Part shown: positions 1 through 7,504 of the stretch, one piece after another
Layout: every line of letters starts with the position of its first letter
Position numbering within the stretch: position 1 is the first letter of the stretch
NCBI GenBank assembly: GCA_030624355.1
Contig: JAUXKG010000066.1
Span: forward strand, 1-9,151
Direction of reading: 5' to 3'
Source of the DNA: Acidobacteriota bacterium
GTDB lineage: Bacteria; Acidobacteriota; UBA6911; RPQK01; JADFOI01
Length of the DNA stretch: 9,151 bases
Position numbers and translations under genes: made by a program
The notes under the pieces: model-generated
Database searches by the model: none
Told to the model about the DNA's origin: nothing
The model's input: the letters and a program-made list of their open reading frames with translations, nothing else

Positions 1-1350
1 CCGCTCCTCTTCTTCGCGCTCCTCAAAGGAAAGTCCTCCACCCTGGGCCTGGACCTGCCGTTCAAGTGTTCGCTCTGCCAGAACCACTGTCAGATCCAGA
101 ATCTGTCCCTTTCTGACTACGATCACAGACTGTTTCTCTCCAGGGGGAGTGTTGGCGACCGCTGAACGAAGATCGTGGATCGTTTCGACTCCACGCTCGC
201 CAAACTTCACAATCACATCTCCGGGACGAACTCCCGCCTGGTAGGCGGGTCCGGCTTCTCCCGGCTCTCCCTTTTCATCAATCAACTGAGTTATCAGAAC
301 TCCGTCTCCGTCCTTGATGCCGTCAATATCATCGCTACCCAAGCCGAAATACTCCGCCATTTCAGGGGTCATTTCGTAGAGGTTCATTGAGACGCCCAGC
401 CATCCCCGCTCGATCTTTCCTTTAGTGACAATCTGGTTATAGGAATTCACAAAAACCGATGATGGGATTGCAAATCCGACCCCCTGTGATCCGCCACTCC
501 GGGTAAAAATAAAAGTGTTGATCCCGACAACCTCACCCCCCATATTGACCAGTGGACCTCCACTGTTGCCCGGATTGATAGCCGCATCAGTCTGGATATA
601 GTCTCCAAAGATGCTGGAAGTGGGGACAACCCTGCCGGTGGCTGAAACGATCCCCGAGGTCACCGTCTGTCCCACGCCAAAGGGATCTCCAATGGCAAGG
701 ACCCAATTTCCCACCTGCATTTTTGACGTGTCCCCAATCTTCGCGAACGGCAGAGGCTCGGAAGCATTGATCTTGAGAACGGCCAGATCCGACTCCGGAT
801 CCTCCCCGATCACTCGGGCTACATAAGTCTCCCCGTTGTAGAGTGTCACTTCAATCTTGTCTGCCAGTTGCTGACCACCGTCCTGGCTCTTGACCGTAGC
901 CACCACATGATCGTTGGTGAGAATGTAGCCGTCGGCATCCACAATGACACCAGAGCCCAGGCTGTTTGCTTTTCGATCATGAGGAACCGTGGGGCCAAAG
1001 AATCTCTCCCAAAACTCATCGCCGAAAAACTTACGGAGATCCTGGTCTGGAGCTCCCCGTTGCGTACCTTTTCTACGGATCACTGCAGTAGTGCTTATAT
1101 TGACTACAGCGGGTCTTACCCGCTCGGCGACTCGCCCAAATCCTTCAGCTAGGTCCGTGGCTGCGCCAGACACAAGAGGAGTGCTGCTCCCTTGCACTCT
1201 TAACAACGCCACATCTTCCCGATCTTGCTCCGCGCTCAGAACCTTATCGGAAACAAATGTTCCAATCGTAATTCCCACACCCAAAGTGATTAGCAGGAGC
1301 AAGAAAGTCAATCTTTTCCTAGACAGTAAATTTTTCTTCATATCAGCCAT
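1..1350 (-). CDS. degP: DegP/HtrA (Do-family) trypsin-like serine protease with PDZ domain, C-terminus cut by window edge
   Basis: ATP-independent envelope protease/chaperone that degrades or refolds misfolded exported proteins. The frame is open without a stop for 450 codons and runs off the left edge. A hydrophobic segment at about residues 14-32 after a Lys/Arg-rich start is a signal peptide or membrane anchor. The catalytic domain covers about 65-305 and the full triad is visible: His148 in TNDHV, Asp188 in ESDLAV and Ser263 in GNSGGPL. A loop before the protease core carries the FFG...FWERFFG pattern usual in HtrA. One PDZ domain follows from GWLGV (about 316) to about 427, with a longer loop than usual (IDEKGEPGEAGPAYQAG). 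The visible part ends in a Glu/Arg-rich linker, so a second PDZ may lie outside. The start at 1350 is chosen over the in-frame ATG at 1341 because GGAGG (1357-1361) sits 6 bases upstream of it. It lies 90 bases downstream of the EamA gene. The family is certain; DegP, DegQ and MucD cannot be told apart here. Confidence 0.95.
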   Translation of the reverse strand, partial: MADMKKNLLSRKRLTFLLLLITLGVGITIGTFVSDKVLSAEQDREDVALLRVQGSSTPLVSGAATDLAEGFGRVAERVRPAVVNISTTAVIRRKGTQRGAPDQDLRKFFGDEFWERFFGPTVPHDRKANSLGSGVIVDADGYILTNDHVVATVKSQDGGQQLADKIEVTLYNGETYVARVIGEDPESDLAVLKINASEPLPFAKIGDTSKMQVGNWVLAIGDPFGVGQTVTSGIVSATGRVVPTSSIFGDYIQTDAAINPGNSGGPLVNMGGEVVGINTFIFTRSGGSQGVGFAIPSSVFVNSYNQIVTKGKIERGWLGVSMNLYEMTPEMAEYFGLGSDDIDGIKDGDGVLITQLIDEKGEPGEAGPAYQAGVRPGDVIVKFGERGVETIHDLRSAVANTPPGEKQSVIVVRKGQILDLTVVLAERTLERQVQAQGGGLSFEEREEEER

Positions 1351-1356
1351 CAAAGT

Positions 1357-1361
1357 CCTCC
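1357..1361 (-). promoter_or_regulatory. Shine-Dalgarno site of the HtrA gene
   Basis: GGAGG on the minus strand, 6 bases before the ATG at 1350 and 15 bases before the second in-frame ATG at 1341. The spacing favours the upstream start. Confidence 0.75.
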
Positions 1362-1440
1362 AAGTTGTCCATTCCGGAGCCAGCATTCGCCAGCAAGCGA
1401 CAGAACGGCCACCTATTTAGCCTACGTCATGTTCGGGTGA

Positions 1441-2337
1441 TTATACGCTCGACCCAGAAATTTGTTCCTCAATCGATCTTATCACATGCAGTTCACCTAC
1501 CATGACGCCCGCCACAGTCAAGCATCCACCCAGCCACTCCATCACGGCTAATTCCTCTCCATAGAAGCCGACCGACAACAGCGCAGCAAATACCGGCTCA
1601 AGGGAAAAGATCAGTGCGGTTCGAGCGGCGGACGTGTACTGCTGGGCATGTGTCTGGATAAAGAAGCTCAGTGCCGAACAGAACACACCCAGATAAAGCA
1701 GCGCCAGGTAGCCCGAAACCGGAAGATTCAACGAAGGAGATCCCATGACCAGAACCGGCACGCTACTCAGCAGTAATGACCAAAACATCTGAAGGACTGC
1801 CAACTGCCGGTAAGGCACACGAAGGGTAAAACGGCCCAGAAGAATAATGTGGAAAGCAAATGCCACCGCACACATGAGTGTGAAGACATCACCCCAGTTC
1901 AACTTGCTGAAATCGTCCGGTCTGGTCAACATGTACAGTCCTGCAGAGGCGATCAGGATACCCAGGCTCACTCCCTTTCGAAGGACAATTCTGAAGATTG
2001 CTCGATTGAACAGCGGCACCATTAAAATCGATGAGCCTGTGATGAAAGCAGATTTGGCCGGGCTGGTGTACTGAAGTCCGAGGGTTTGGAAAGCAAAACC
2101 CAGGAACAGACACATGCCGATCAACCCGCTGTACCAGACAGTCGAGACGCGGAGTCCTCGCCAAAAGCGCGGACACAGCATCCATAAAGCCAAAGATGCG
2201 ATCAAGAATCGCATGAAGACGAGCCAAAACGGAGTTACGGAGGCAAGAGAGTACTTGATGACAACAAAGGATGAGCCCCAAAGGAGGGAGACAAAGACAA
2301 GAGAAAGATCAGCTTTCTTGGATGTACTTACCTGCAA
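1441..2337 (-). CDS. EamA/DMT-superfamily transporter (RhaT/YdcZ-like drug/metabolite exporter), TTG start
   Basis: Inner-membrane protein of 298 residues, the usual length for the ten-helix, two-repeat EamA family, whose members export amino acids, metabolites or drugs. The first repeat begins with LLWGSSFVVIK (about 18-28), where WGSSF is the family's helix-1 signature, and includes TSPAKSAFITG (91-101). The second repeat begins near 148 and contains the matching TSAARTALIFSLEPVFAAL (235-253) with the conserved Glu247, showing the internal duplication. Substrate cannot be deduced. The start codon is TTG: an in-frame TAA lies 15 bases upstream (2353-2355) and no ATG or GTG lies between. No convincing ribosome site precedes it. 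The next Met is inside a membrane helix and too late. The 245-bp repeat element ends only 6 bases upstream, so translation signals here may have been changed by that element. HtrA follows 90 bases downstream. Confidence 0.92.
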   Translation of the reverse strand: MQVSTSKKADLSLVFVSLLWGSSFVVIKYSLASVTPFWLVFMRFLIASLALWMLCPRFWRGLRVSTVWYSGLIGMCLFLGFAFQTLGLQYTSPAKSAFITGSSILMVPLFNRAIFRIVLRKGVSLGILIASAGLYMLTRPDDFSKLNWGDVFTLMCAVAFAFHIILLGRFTLRVPYRQLAVLQMFWSLLLSSVPVLVMGSPSLNLPVSGYLALLYLGVFCSALSFFIQTHAQQYTSAARTALIFSLEPVFAALLSVGFYGEELAVMEWLGGCLTVAGVMVGELHVIRSIEEQISGSSV

Positions 2338-2343
2338 TAGCTC

Positions 2344-2360
2344 TAGCCCGGATTATGCAT
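2344..2360 (+). repeat. Left terminal inverted repeat
   Basis: TAGCCCGGATTATGCAT. It pairs with 2572-2588 (16 of 17). It carries the in-frame stop that limits how far upstream EamA can start. The TAGCCCGGAT core resembles REP-like palindromes I know from other bacterial genomes. Confidence 0.75.
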
Positions 2361-2365
2361 AGGTT

Positions 2366-2391
2366 TTCTTCACTTCGCTCAGATGAAGGCG
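2366..2391 (+). repeat. 26-bp direct repeat, copy 1
   Basis: Begins TTCTTCACTTCGCTCAG and ends ATGAAGGCG. It matches 2524-2549 at 25 of 26 positions. The core resembles the TTCTTCACT(G/T)CGCTCAG motif that recurs between genes in many unrelated bacterial genomes (from memory, not searched). Confidence 0.75.
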
Positions 2392-2458
2392 GCGTGACGA
2401 AGTGCTGCAGGCGCCGCGATGACAAGGCGTGCACTCACAAACCTCCGAATCTCTGTCA

Positions 2459-2488
2459 ATCCGTGTTCGTTGATCCGTGAAATCCGTG
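2459..2488 (+). repeat. Three short ATCCGTG repeats
   Basis: ATCCGTG occurs at 2459-2465, 2473-2479 and 2482-2488, two of them followed by TT. It resembles the ATCCGTGTT...ATCCGTG intergenic repeats seen scattered in many bacterial genomes (from memory). Spacing is irregular, so it is not a CRISPR array or a clean iteron array. Confidence 0.5.
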
Positions 2489-2523
2489 TTAACAAGGAAG
2501 GACAACACCGTCAGCGTGGATGA

Positions 2524-2549
2524 TTCTTCACTGCGCTCAGATGAAGGCG
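2524..2549 (+). repeat. 26-bp direct repeat, copy 2
   Basis: Same unit as 2366-2391 with a single T-to-G difference at the tenth base. Both copies face the same way, while the outer repeats are inverted, so the element is not a simple palindrome. Confidence 0.75.
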
Positions 2550-2571
2550 AGCGGCCTGCAGTAGACAATTT

Positions 2572-2588
2572 ATGCATAATACGGGCTA
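2572..2588 (-). repeat. Right terminal inverted repeat, overlapping the permease stop codon
   Basis: ATGCATAATACGGGCTA, the inverted partner of 2344-2360. Its last three bases (2586-2588) are the TAG stop codon of the permease on the minus strand. Confidence 0.75.
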
Positions 2589-4037
2589 CTTATTCTGGGT
2601 TGCCAAGTTGGAATGACGGCGACTGTAACAAAGATAAATCACCATCCCAATCCCCAGCCACACAAAAAACCTAATCCACGTCACCCAAGGGAGGGAGAGC
2701 ATCAAGTGGAAGCAGATCAGCATGCCCAGTACAGGAATGACAGGAACCCAGGGGCACCGGAAGGGCCTGTTCAGCTCAGGCTGGCGCCAACGCAGGATGA
2801 TGACGCCGGCACAAACCAAAATAAAGGCAAAGAGAGTACCGATGTTCGTCAGCTCAGCGGCCTCCCCGATATCCATAAAAGCGGCGAAAAATGCCACCAC
2901 TACCCCGGTGAGGATGGTTGTCACATGGGGTGTCTGGTAACGAGGATGAACCTTGGCAAACCATTTTGGCAACAAACCATCACGAGACATCGCGAAGAAG
3001 ATACGAGGTTGTCCCAGCTGGAACACCAACAGAACCGCAGTGGTGGCCACTACTGCCCCGAAGGCGACGATACCGGCCGCCCAATCCATCTCCAGATAGC
3101 TGAAGGCCAGGGACAGAGGCTCCGGCACATTCAATCGCTGATAAGGGACAATCCCCGTCAAGACGGCCGCCACGGCTACGTAGAGCACAGTACAAATCAC
3201 GAGCGAACCAATCATCGCCCGGGGAAGGTCCCGTTGCGGATTCTTAGCTTCCTCAGCAGTAGTTGATATGGCGTCGAAGCCAATGTAGGCAAAGAAAACA
3301 AGGGCTGCGCCTGTCATGACTGCTCCCCAACCATTGGGAACGAAGGGCTGCCAGTTTTCGGGTTTAACGTAGAAGGCTCCCAACAGAATGAAAAAGAGCA
3401 GCACTGCCAGCTTGATGACCACCATTACGGCGTTGAATCGCGAGCTTTCCTTAATGCCGATCACCAGAACCAGGGTAATCAGCGCAACAATGAGAACGGC
3501 CGGGAGATTTATGATAATCGGAAACCCGAACAAGTGGGGCGCCGACTCGAGAACTGCCGGGTGTTGTGCCGCAATGTTGTAGTTGGTCGTCAGCCAGACA
3601 GGCAACTCTATGCTAAATCCCCTCAGCAACTCGACGAAATAGCCCGACCAAGAAACGGCGACTGCTACATTACCCACGGCATATTCCAGAATGAGATCCC
3701 AACCGATGATCCAGGCCGTTACCTCTCCCAAAGTAAAATAACTGTAGGTATAAGCGCTTCCCGAGATGGGAACGACAGAAGCGAATTCAGCATAACAGAG
3801 AGCGGAGAACCCGCAGGCCAGGGCCGTCACAAGAAAGGCCAGCATCAGCGCTGGGCCGGCCCCCAAACGATCGCCGGATCCAGCCGCCGCAGTCCCCACT
3901 AGTGCAAAAATACCTGCGCCAACGATGGCCCCCACACCCAGAGCTGTCAGATCCACCACACTCAGAACCCGCTTGAGCCTGTGCTCGCCCTGCTCGGCAG
4001 CACGGAGAATGTCGCTTAGATCCTTGGTCCGAAACAT
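2586..4037 (-). CDS. APC-superfamily amino-acid permease, cationic amino acid transporter (CAT/YfnA-like) group
   Basis: Inner-membrane amino-acid importer of 483 residues, typical for the twelve-helix CAT group (bacterial YfnA and GkApcT relatives), which use proton-coupled uptake. Near the N-terminus is ALGVGAIVGAGIF (about 32-44), the broken helix-1 substrate-binding motif. GFDAISTTAEEAKNPQRDLP (253-272) is the strongly conserved helix 6/loop signature of CAT proteins. The C-terminal NRPFRCPWVPVIPVLG and last two helices are also typical. Substrate is unknown; cationic amino acids or small neutral ones such as alanine are possible. The ATG at 4037 is preferred because GGAG (4046-4049) lies 8 bases upstream; the adjacent in-frame GTG at 4040 is possible. 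It begins 18 bases after the helicase stop, so cotranscription is likely. The stop codon lies in the terminal repeat of the 245-bp element, so the last few residues may have been altered by insertion. Confidence 0.93.
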   Translation of the reverse strand: MFRTKDLSDILRAAEQGEHRLKRVLSVVDLTALGVGAIVGAGIFALVGTAAAGSGDRLGAGPALMLAFLVTALACGFSALCYAEFASVVPISGSAYTYSYFTLGEVTAWIIGWDLILEYAVGNVAVAVSWSGYFVELLRGFSIELPVWLTTNYNIAAQHPAVLESAPHLFGFPIIINLPAVLIVALITLVLVIGIKESSRFNAVMVVIKLAVLLFFILLGAFYVKPENWQPFVPNGWGAVMTGAALVFFAYIGFDAISTTAEEAKNPQRDLPRAMIGSLVICTVLYVAVAAVLTGIVPYQRLNVPEPLSLAFSYLEMDWAAGIVAFGAVVATTAVLLVFQLGQPRIFFAMSRDGLLPKWFAKVHPRYQTPHVTTILTGVVVAFFAAFMDIGEAAELTNIGTLFAFILVCAGVIILRWRQPELNRPFRCPWVPVIPVLGMLICFHLMLSLPWVTWIRFFVWLGIGMVIYLCYSRRHSNLATQNK

Positions 4038-4055
4038 CACTCAGTCTCCAGATCG

Positions 4056-6299
4056 CTACACCCGCTTCAATTTGGCGTAACTCTGCAGCATTTTCTTAAT
4101 CCCCACCTCAGCAAATTTCACTGTGATCTTCAGATCGTCTCCACTCTTCTGAACCTGAAGAATTCGGCCGTAGCCGAATGTTTCATGGACAATTTGAGCT
4201 CCGGAAACAAGTCCGCTGCCCAACTGGCTTTTCTTCCGAGAAAGATCCTCCAGAAACCCTCGTGCACTTTCAACCGAGTTGTAGGTTTTTCCGGCGAAGG
4301 AAGTCTTGCCTGGACGACGGTAGCGATCCGTGCCTGTCTTCACGACCGGACCGGCTGTTCTAAGCTCAATCGCCCCGCTCCATTCGTTTCGAATAAGGTG
4401 TTCAGGAATCTCATTCAGAAAGCGGCTAGGAAGATTCTGCTCGTCCGTGTCTCGGCCGAAAAACCGCCGACGCCGGGAGTAAGAGAGGTACAGCTTTATC
4501 TTAGCTCGCGTGAGCCCCACATAACAGAGGCGCCGTTCTTCCTCCAGATCGTCTGAGGCTACTGAACGACTGTGAGGAAAAAGTCCTTCTTCGCAACCGA
4601 CCAGAAAAACAATAGAGAATTCAAGCCCCTTGGCGTTGTGAAGGGTCATCAAACTAACGGCTGCCGATTCATCATAGTCATCTGCCTCAGATCGCAAGAC
4701 CGCATGGTCAAGAAAATCCTGAAGGCCCCCCTCCCCTTCCCCATATTCTCTGGCAACAGTGATCAATTCGTCCAGATTCAGGGTCCGGTTGTGAGACTGT
4801 TCCATCTCCTCGTCATAAAGTGCCTGGGCGTAACCACTTGCTGCCAGTATTTTCTCTAAAGCCAAATGAAATGGCAGCTCCATAAACTGGCGGAATTCTT
4901 GAACTAGGCTGTGAAATCGCTCCAAAGCCAGATGGGTCCTGGCAGGAAAATAGTTTTCCTGCAGACCTTTCTGCAAGGCGGTCCACAAACTTGACTCTTC
5001 TTTGCGAGCCAACTGCTGAAGATGATCGAGGGTTACCTGTCCGATGCCCCGAGGAGGCTCGTTAATCACCCTCAGAAGTGCCACATTATCCTCAGGGTTC
5101 TGTGCTAACCGAAGATAAGCCAGAGCGTCTTTGATCTCCTTGCGATGGTAGAAGCTCAGCCCACCAATGACCTTGTAAGGAATCTGCCGTCTCCTGAGAG
5201 CCTCCTCAAACTGCCTGGACTGAAAATTCGTCCGATATAGAATAGCCAGCCCTGTTTCTCCCTGGCGTAGATGTTCATAGACCTTCTCAGAAACGTACAC
5301 AGCCTCCAGCTTGGCATCAGGGGCGACATAAAGATCAATTATCTCGCCCTCAGAAGCGTCGGTCCATAGGACTTTTCCCTTTCGGTGCACATTGTTTGAA
5401 ACGACACTGACGGCGGCATCCAAAATATTCTGGGTCGATCGATAGTTCTGCTCCAACTTCACAATGTGGGCTCCCGGAAAGTCGGTCTCAAAACGAAGAA
5501 TGTTGCCGATATCAGCTCCACGAAAGGCATAGATGGATTGATCTTCATCCCCGACAGCGGTGAGATTTTGGTTCAGACAAGTCAAAAACTTAATCAGGTC
5601 ATATTGAGGACGGTTTGTATCCTGGTACTCATCGATCAAAAGATATCGATAGAAGTCTCCGTAGCGCTCTCTAATGTCCCGATTTTCTTTAAACAAGTTC
5701 ACCGTGAGCAGAATCAGATCGTCGAAATCCACGGCATTCGAACGCTTCAAAAAACGCTGGTAGGCCTCATAAACGCGGGAGATTCCCTCAGCCTCGAAAT
5801 CACTCGAATGTTCCAGGTATTCCTCAGGCGTCCAGCTGTTGTTCTTAGCGTGGCTGATGACAGCACGGGACTTGTTGAAGGGCAGCTGGCTATCGGTCAG
5901 CTGCAGCTCCTTGTAGACCGTCTTGAAAACCCTCTTCTGATCTTCCCTGTCACAGATAACAAAGTCCCTTCCGTAGCCCAGCGTGTCCGCGTGACGGCGC
6001 AAGACCCGCACGGCAAAAGAGTGGAATGTGCACACCAGGGGGACGGCTGAGAGTTGAGTCAAGAGTTGTTCGAATCTGCCCCTCATTTCATCGGCAGCCT
6101 TGTTAGTAAAGGTAACAGCCAGTATGTGTTCGGGTCTGGCGATTCCCTGTTCGATCAGGTAAGCAATCTTGTAGGTAATGGTCCGAGTCTTACCGCTTCC
6201 AGCTCCGGCTAGAACCAGCGTGGGACCGTCCGTGCGGGTGACGGCAGATCTCTGCTCTTTATTGAGCTGTTGTAGATAATCGCCCGTAGAGCCCCTCAT
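4056..6299 (-). CDS. pcrA: UvrD/PcrA-type superfamily 1 ATP-dependent DNA helicase
   Basis: 3'-to-5' DNA helicase acting in nucleotide excision and mismatch repair, removal of recombinase and replication restart. Its 747 residues match UvrD/PcrA. All SF1A motifs are present in order: Q motif LNKEQRSAV (12-20), Walker A AGAGSGKT (31-38), Ia AVTFTNKAADEM (61-72), Walker B IDEYQD (222-227), III VGDEDQSIYAFRGAD (249-263), IV EQNYRST (283-289), V TLHNAKGLEF (552-561), then GCEEGLFPHSRS (568-579), and VI YVGLTRAK (593-600). The C-terminus from about 701 (IVHETFGYGRILQV...VKFAEVGIKKML) is the Tudor-like domain that in PcrA/UvrD contacts RNA polymerase. Its presence favours UvrD/PcrA over Rep. The ATG at 6299 is preceded by AAGGA (6304-6308) with 4-base spacing. 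No SOS-box palindrome was seen upstream. The permease follows 18 bases downstream, a pairing with no evident functional link. Confidence 0.97.
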   Translation of the reverse strand: MRGSTGDYLQQLNKEQRSAVTRTDGPTLVLAGAGSGKTRTITYKIAYLIEQGIARPEHILAVTFTNKAADEMRGRFEQLLTQLSAVPLVCTFHSFAVRVLRRHADTLGYGRDFVICDREDQKRVFKTVYKELQLTDSQLPFNKSRAVISHAKNNSWTPEEYLEHSSDFEAEGISRVYEAYQRFLKRSNAVDFDDLILLTVNLFKENRDIRERYGDFYRYLLIDEYQDTNRPQYDLIKFLTCLNQNLTAVGDEDQSIYAFRGADIGNILRFETDFPGAHIVKLEQNYRSTQNILDAAVSVVSNNVHRKGKVLWTDASEGEIIDLYVAPDAKLEAVYVSEKVYEHLRQGETGLAILYRTNFQSRQFEEALRRRQIPYKVIGGLSFYHRKEIKDALAYLRLAQNPEDNVALLRVINEPPRGIGQVTLDHLQQLARKEESSLWTALQKGLQENYFPARTHLALERFHSLVQEFRQFMELPFHLALEKILAASGYAQALYDEEMEQSHNRTLNLDELITVAREYGEGEGGLQDFLDHAVLRSEADDYDESAAVSLMTLHNAKGLEFSIVFLVGCEEGLFPHSRSVASDDLEEERRLCYVGLTRAKIKLYLSYSRRRRFFGRDTDEQNLPSRFLNEIPEHLIRNEWSGAIELRTAGPVVKTGTDRYRRPGKTSFAGKTYNSVESARGFLEDLSRKKSQLGSGLVSGAQIVHETFGYGRILQVQKSGDDLKITVKFAEVGIKKMLQSYAKLKRV

Positions 6300-6356
6300 T
6301 CATTCCTTCGTGACGGAGGTTGGGAAAGCCTCAAGATATCACGAAAAGACGACACC

Positions 6357-6436
6357 AAAAAAGAGGGGCCGGGACAGGCACTCTGAGGTATCACAACGAC
6401 GAAAATAGGGGGACAGTCTACTGTGTCCCCTCTTTT
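6357..6436. repeat. GGGGACAG-type palindromic repeat, copy 1
   Basis: The outer arms AAAAGAGGGG (6359-6368) and CCCCTCTTTT (6427-6436) are perfect inverted copies. Nested inside, GGGGACA (6409-6415) pairs with TGTCCCC (6424-6430) around an 8-base loop. The 14 bases GGGGACAGTCTACT (6409-6422) recur exactly at 8695-8708. The pattern resembles the AAAAGGGGACAG...CTGTCCCCTTTT repeats associated with REP-type (RAYT/Y1) transposases in many genomes; that link is from memory. Lying after the TPR gene stop and before the helicase, the hairpin could also terminate the TPR transcript, since T-rich TATTTT follows the stem on the minus strand. The rest of the gap (6300-6356 and 6437-6496) shows nothing else beyond the helicase ribosome site. 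Confidence 0.7.
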
Positions 6437-6496
6437 CGACTGACAGCAGGCTGGACTCAATTTGAGAAGACAGTTGGCAGAGGGATTCTGCTTTCG

Positions 6497-7504
6497 CTAT
6501 TGAGGAGTCGAGCGTTCCAGGAACTCATCAAGACCGGCAAGCGAATCATTGTGAGTCGACCTGTAGAGGGTCTCCAGATATTGCCGACAGTGCTTGGCGT
6601 GGGGAGCTTTCTGCACAGAACCCTTAGCAAAAGCCTTCATCGCTGAATCGATCTGCTTCTGCTTCCACTGGCTCATTCCAACATAGTAGTAGGCTTCGGC
6701 TTGTATAACCGGATCCGCTTTCAGATTCAGGGTTTTCTGGTAATTTTCTATAGTGGTTTGCCAATTCTCACTTTCCCACCCATTGCGACCCACTATGGCA
6801 TAGGCAACAACCCTTTGCTTATCCAGATACTCGCTCCACTCACCGGGACTGCTCTGAGGTGGCTTTTCAGCGGCATCCAAGCCTTTAAGTGCCCGCTGCG
6901 CGTACTCCGCAGCTTTGCCCCACTGCTTGTTACCGGCAAAAATCCTCATCAGATCTGCCAGGATCTGGTAACACTGCTTGGCCTCCAACTCCTCACAGGC
7001 AATTTCACCATATTCGGTGTATTTGTCTTCATCCTTGAGTCGTCCGAAGGAAGTGGCCAGAACAAAGGCCAGACCGGCACTTGGATTAACGGAGTAGGCT
7101 TTTGTGCCATGTTGGACCGCTTCCTCAAAACGTCCCACCCGGAAGGCCGCTACCGCAGTCAAATACAGAGTATTCGCTTCCTCCGGCAGCAGCTTGAGCA
7201 GCCTTAGGCCTGCATCCACAGCTTTCTCTGCCTCTCCCTGGCTCTCGTAGGCCTGCATCAACTGCACATAACTGGCGGCGGCGTACTGAATCAACGTTGA
7301 TTTCGGATTCTCTTCGACAAACTGAATGATCGCATCTTCCCTTTCTTCTGGAGCCGCATTGACAGCACTTGAATAAGCATCGTACTCTCCCGGGGTATAC
7401 AGGATTTCCCCTTCCTCCTCCTCTTGCGCCAGGACCAGGGAATGGGGAATCATCAAGATGAGAATGGATATGAAAAGACTTCTCAAAAGGGATTTGACAC
7501 TCAT
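6497..7504 (-). CDS. Exported tetratricopeptide-repeat (TPR) protein
   Basis: Protein of 335 residues with a clear signal peptide: MSVKSLLR, a hydrophobic core (about 9-20) and a probable cut after LVLA at residue 26. The mature protein starts with the acidic stretch QEEEEGE. The rest is helical repeats. The clearest TPR units are about 79-110, 112-141 (FRVGRFEEAVQHGTKAYSVNP), 184-210 (GNKQWGKAAEYAQRAL) and 268-301 (YYYVGMSQWKQKQIDSAMKAFAKG). Such proteins are protein-protein scaffolds in the periplasm or at the outer membrane; no enzymatic motif is visible and the partner is unknown. Cys170, Cys178 and Cys306 could form a disulfide if exported. The ATG at 7504 is chosen because the signal peptide begins there and GGAGG (7516-7520) lies 11 bases upstream. 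A GTG at 7591 in the same frame would add 29 residues that bury the signal sequence. It is divergent from the ParB-like gene. Confidence 0.82.
   Translation of the reverse strand: MSVKSLLRSLFISILILMIPHSLVLAQEEEEGEILYTPGEYDAYSSAVNAAPEEREDAIIQFVEENPKSTLIQYAAASYVQLMQAYESQGEAEKAVDAGLRLLKLLPEEANTLYLTAVAAFRVGRFEEAVQHGTKAYSVNPSAGLAFVLATSFGRLKDEDKYTEYGEIACEELEAKQCYQILADLMRIFAGNKQWGKAAEYAQRALKGLDAAEKPPQSSPGEWSEYLDKQRVVAYAIVGRNGWESENWQTTIENYQKTLNLKADPVIQAEAYYYVGMSQWKQKQIDSAMKAFAKGSVQKAPHAKHCRQYLETLYRSTHNDSLAGLDEFLERSTPQ

Larger units (their letters stand above)
2344..2588. mobile_element. 245-bp element with 17-bp terminal inverted repeats (MITE-like, no transposase)
   Basis: The ends are TAGCCCGGATTATGCAT (2344-2360) and ATGCATAATACGGGCTA (2572-2588), inverted copies matching at 16 of 17 positions, each with TA at its outer edge. 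Inside lie two direct copies of a 26-bp unit (2366-2391 and 2524-2549, one mismatch), a second inverted pair (CTGCAGGCGCCGC at 2405-2417 against GCGGCCTGCAG at 2551-2561), and three ATCCGTG copies. There is no long ORF consistent with a transposase. The layout suggests a non-autonomous miniature inverted-repeat element. The terminal TA could be a TA target duplication as in the IS630/Tc1-mariner group; that is inference. It fills the gap between the permease and EamA genes and overlaps the permease stop codon. It could instead be a composite of REP-like repeats. Confidence 0.55.

Noticed and set aside
1351..1440. A sigma-E type stress promoter for the HtrA gene
   Set aside because: GAACAT and TTCTG occur upstream but about 23 bases apart, too far for the usual sigma-E spacing of about 16. 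No convincing promoter or terminator was found in this 90-base gap.
2344..2588. CRISPR array or replication iterons from the repeats between the permease and EamA genes
   Set aside because: Only two 26-bp units 132 bases apart and three irregular 7-mers are present. There are no regular spacers and no cas or rep gene.
2613..3266. Long plus-strand open frame of 217 codons opposite the permease
   Set aside because: Its product is low-complexity, rich in His/Gln/Pro and lacks any domain, while the minus strand encodes a well-conserved permease. It is an antisense shadow.
5466..6050. Plus-strand open frame of 194 codons opposite the helicase
   Set aside because: It lies over conserved helicase motifs on the other strand and has no recognisable family pattern.
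6480..6496. Small hairpin GCAGA/TCTGC after the TPR stop as a terminator
   Set aside because: The stem is only 5 bp with no T-run after it.
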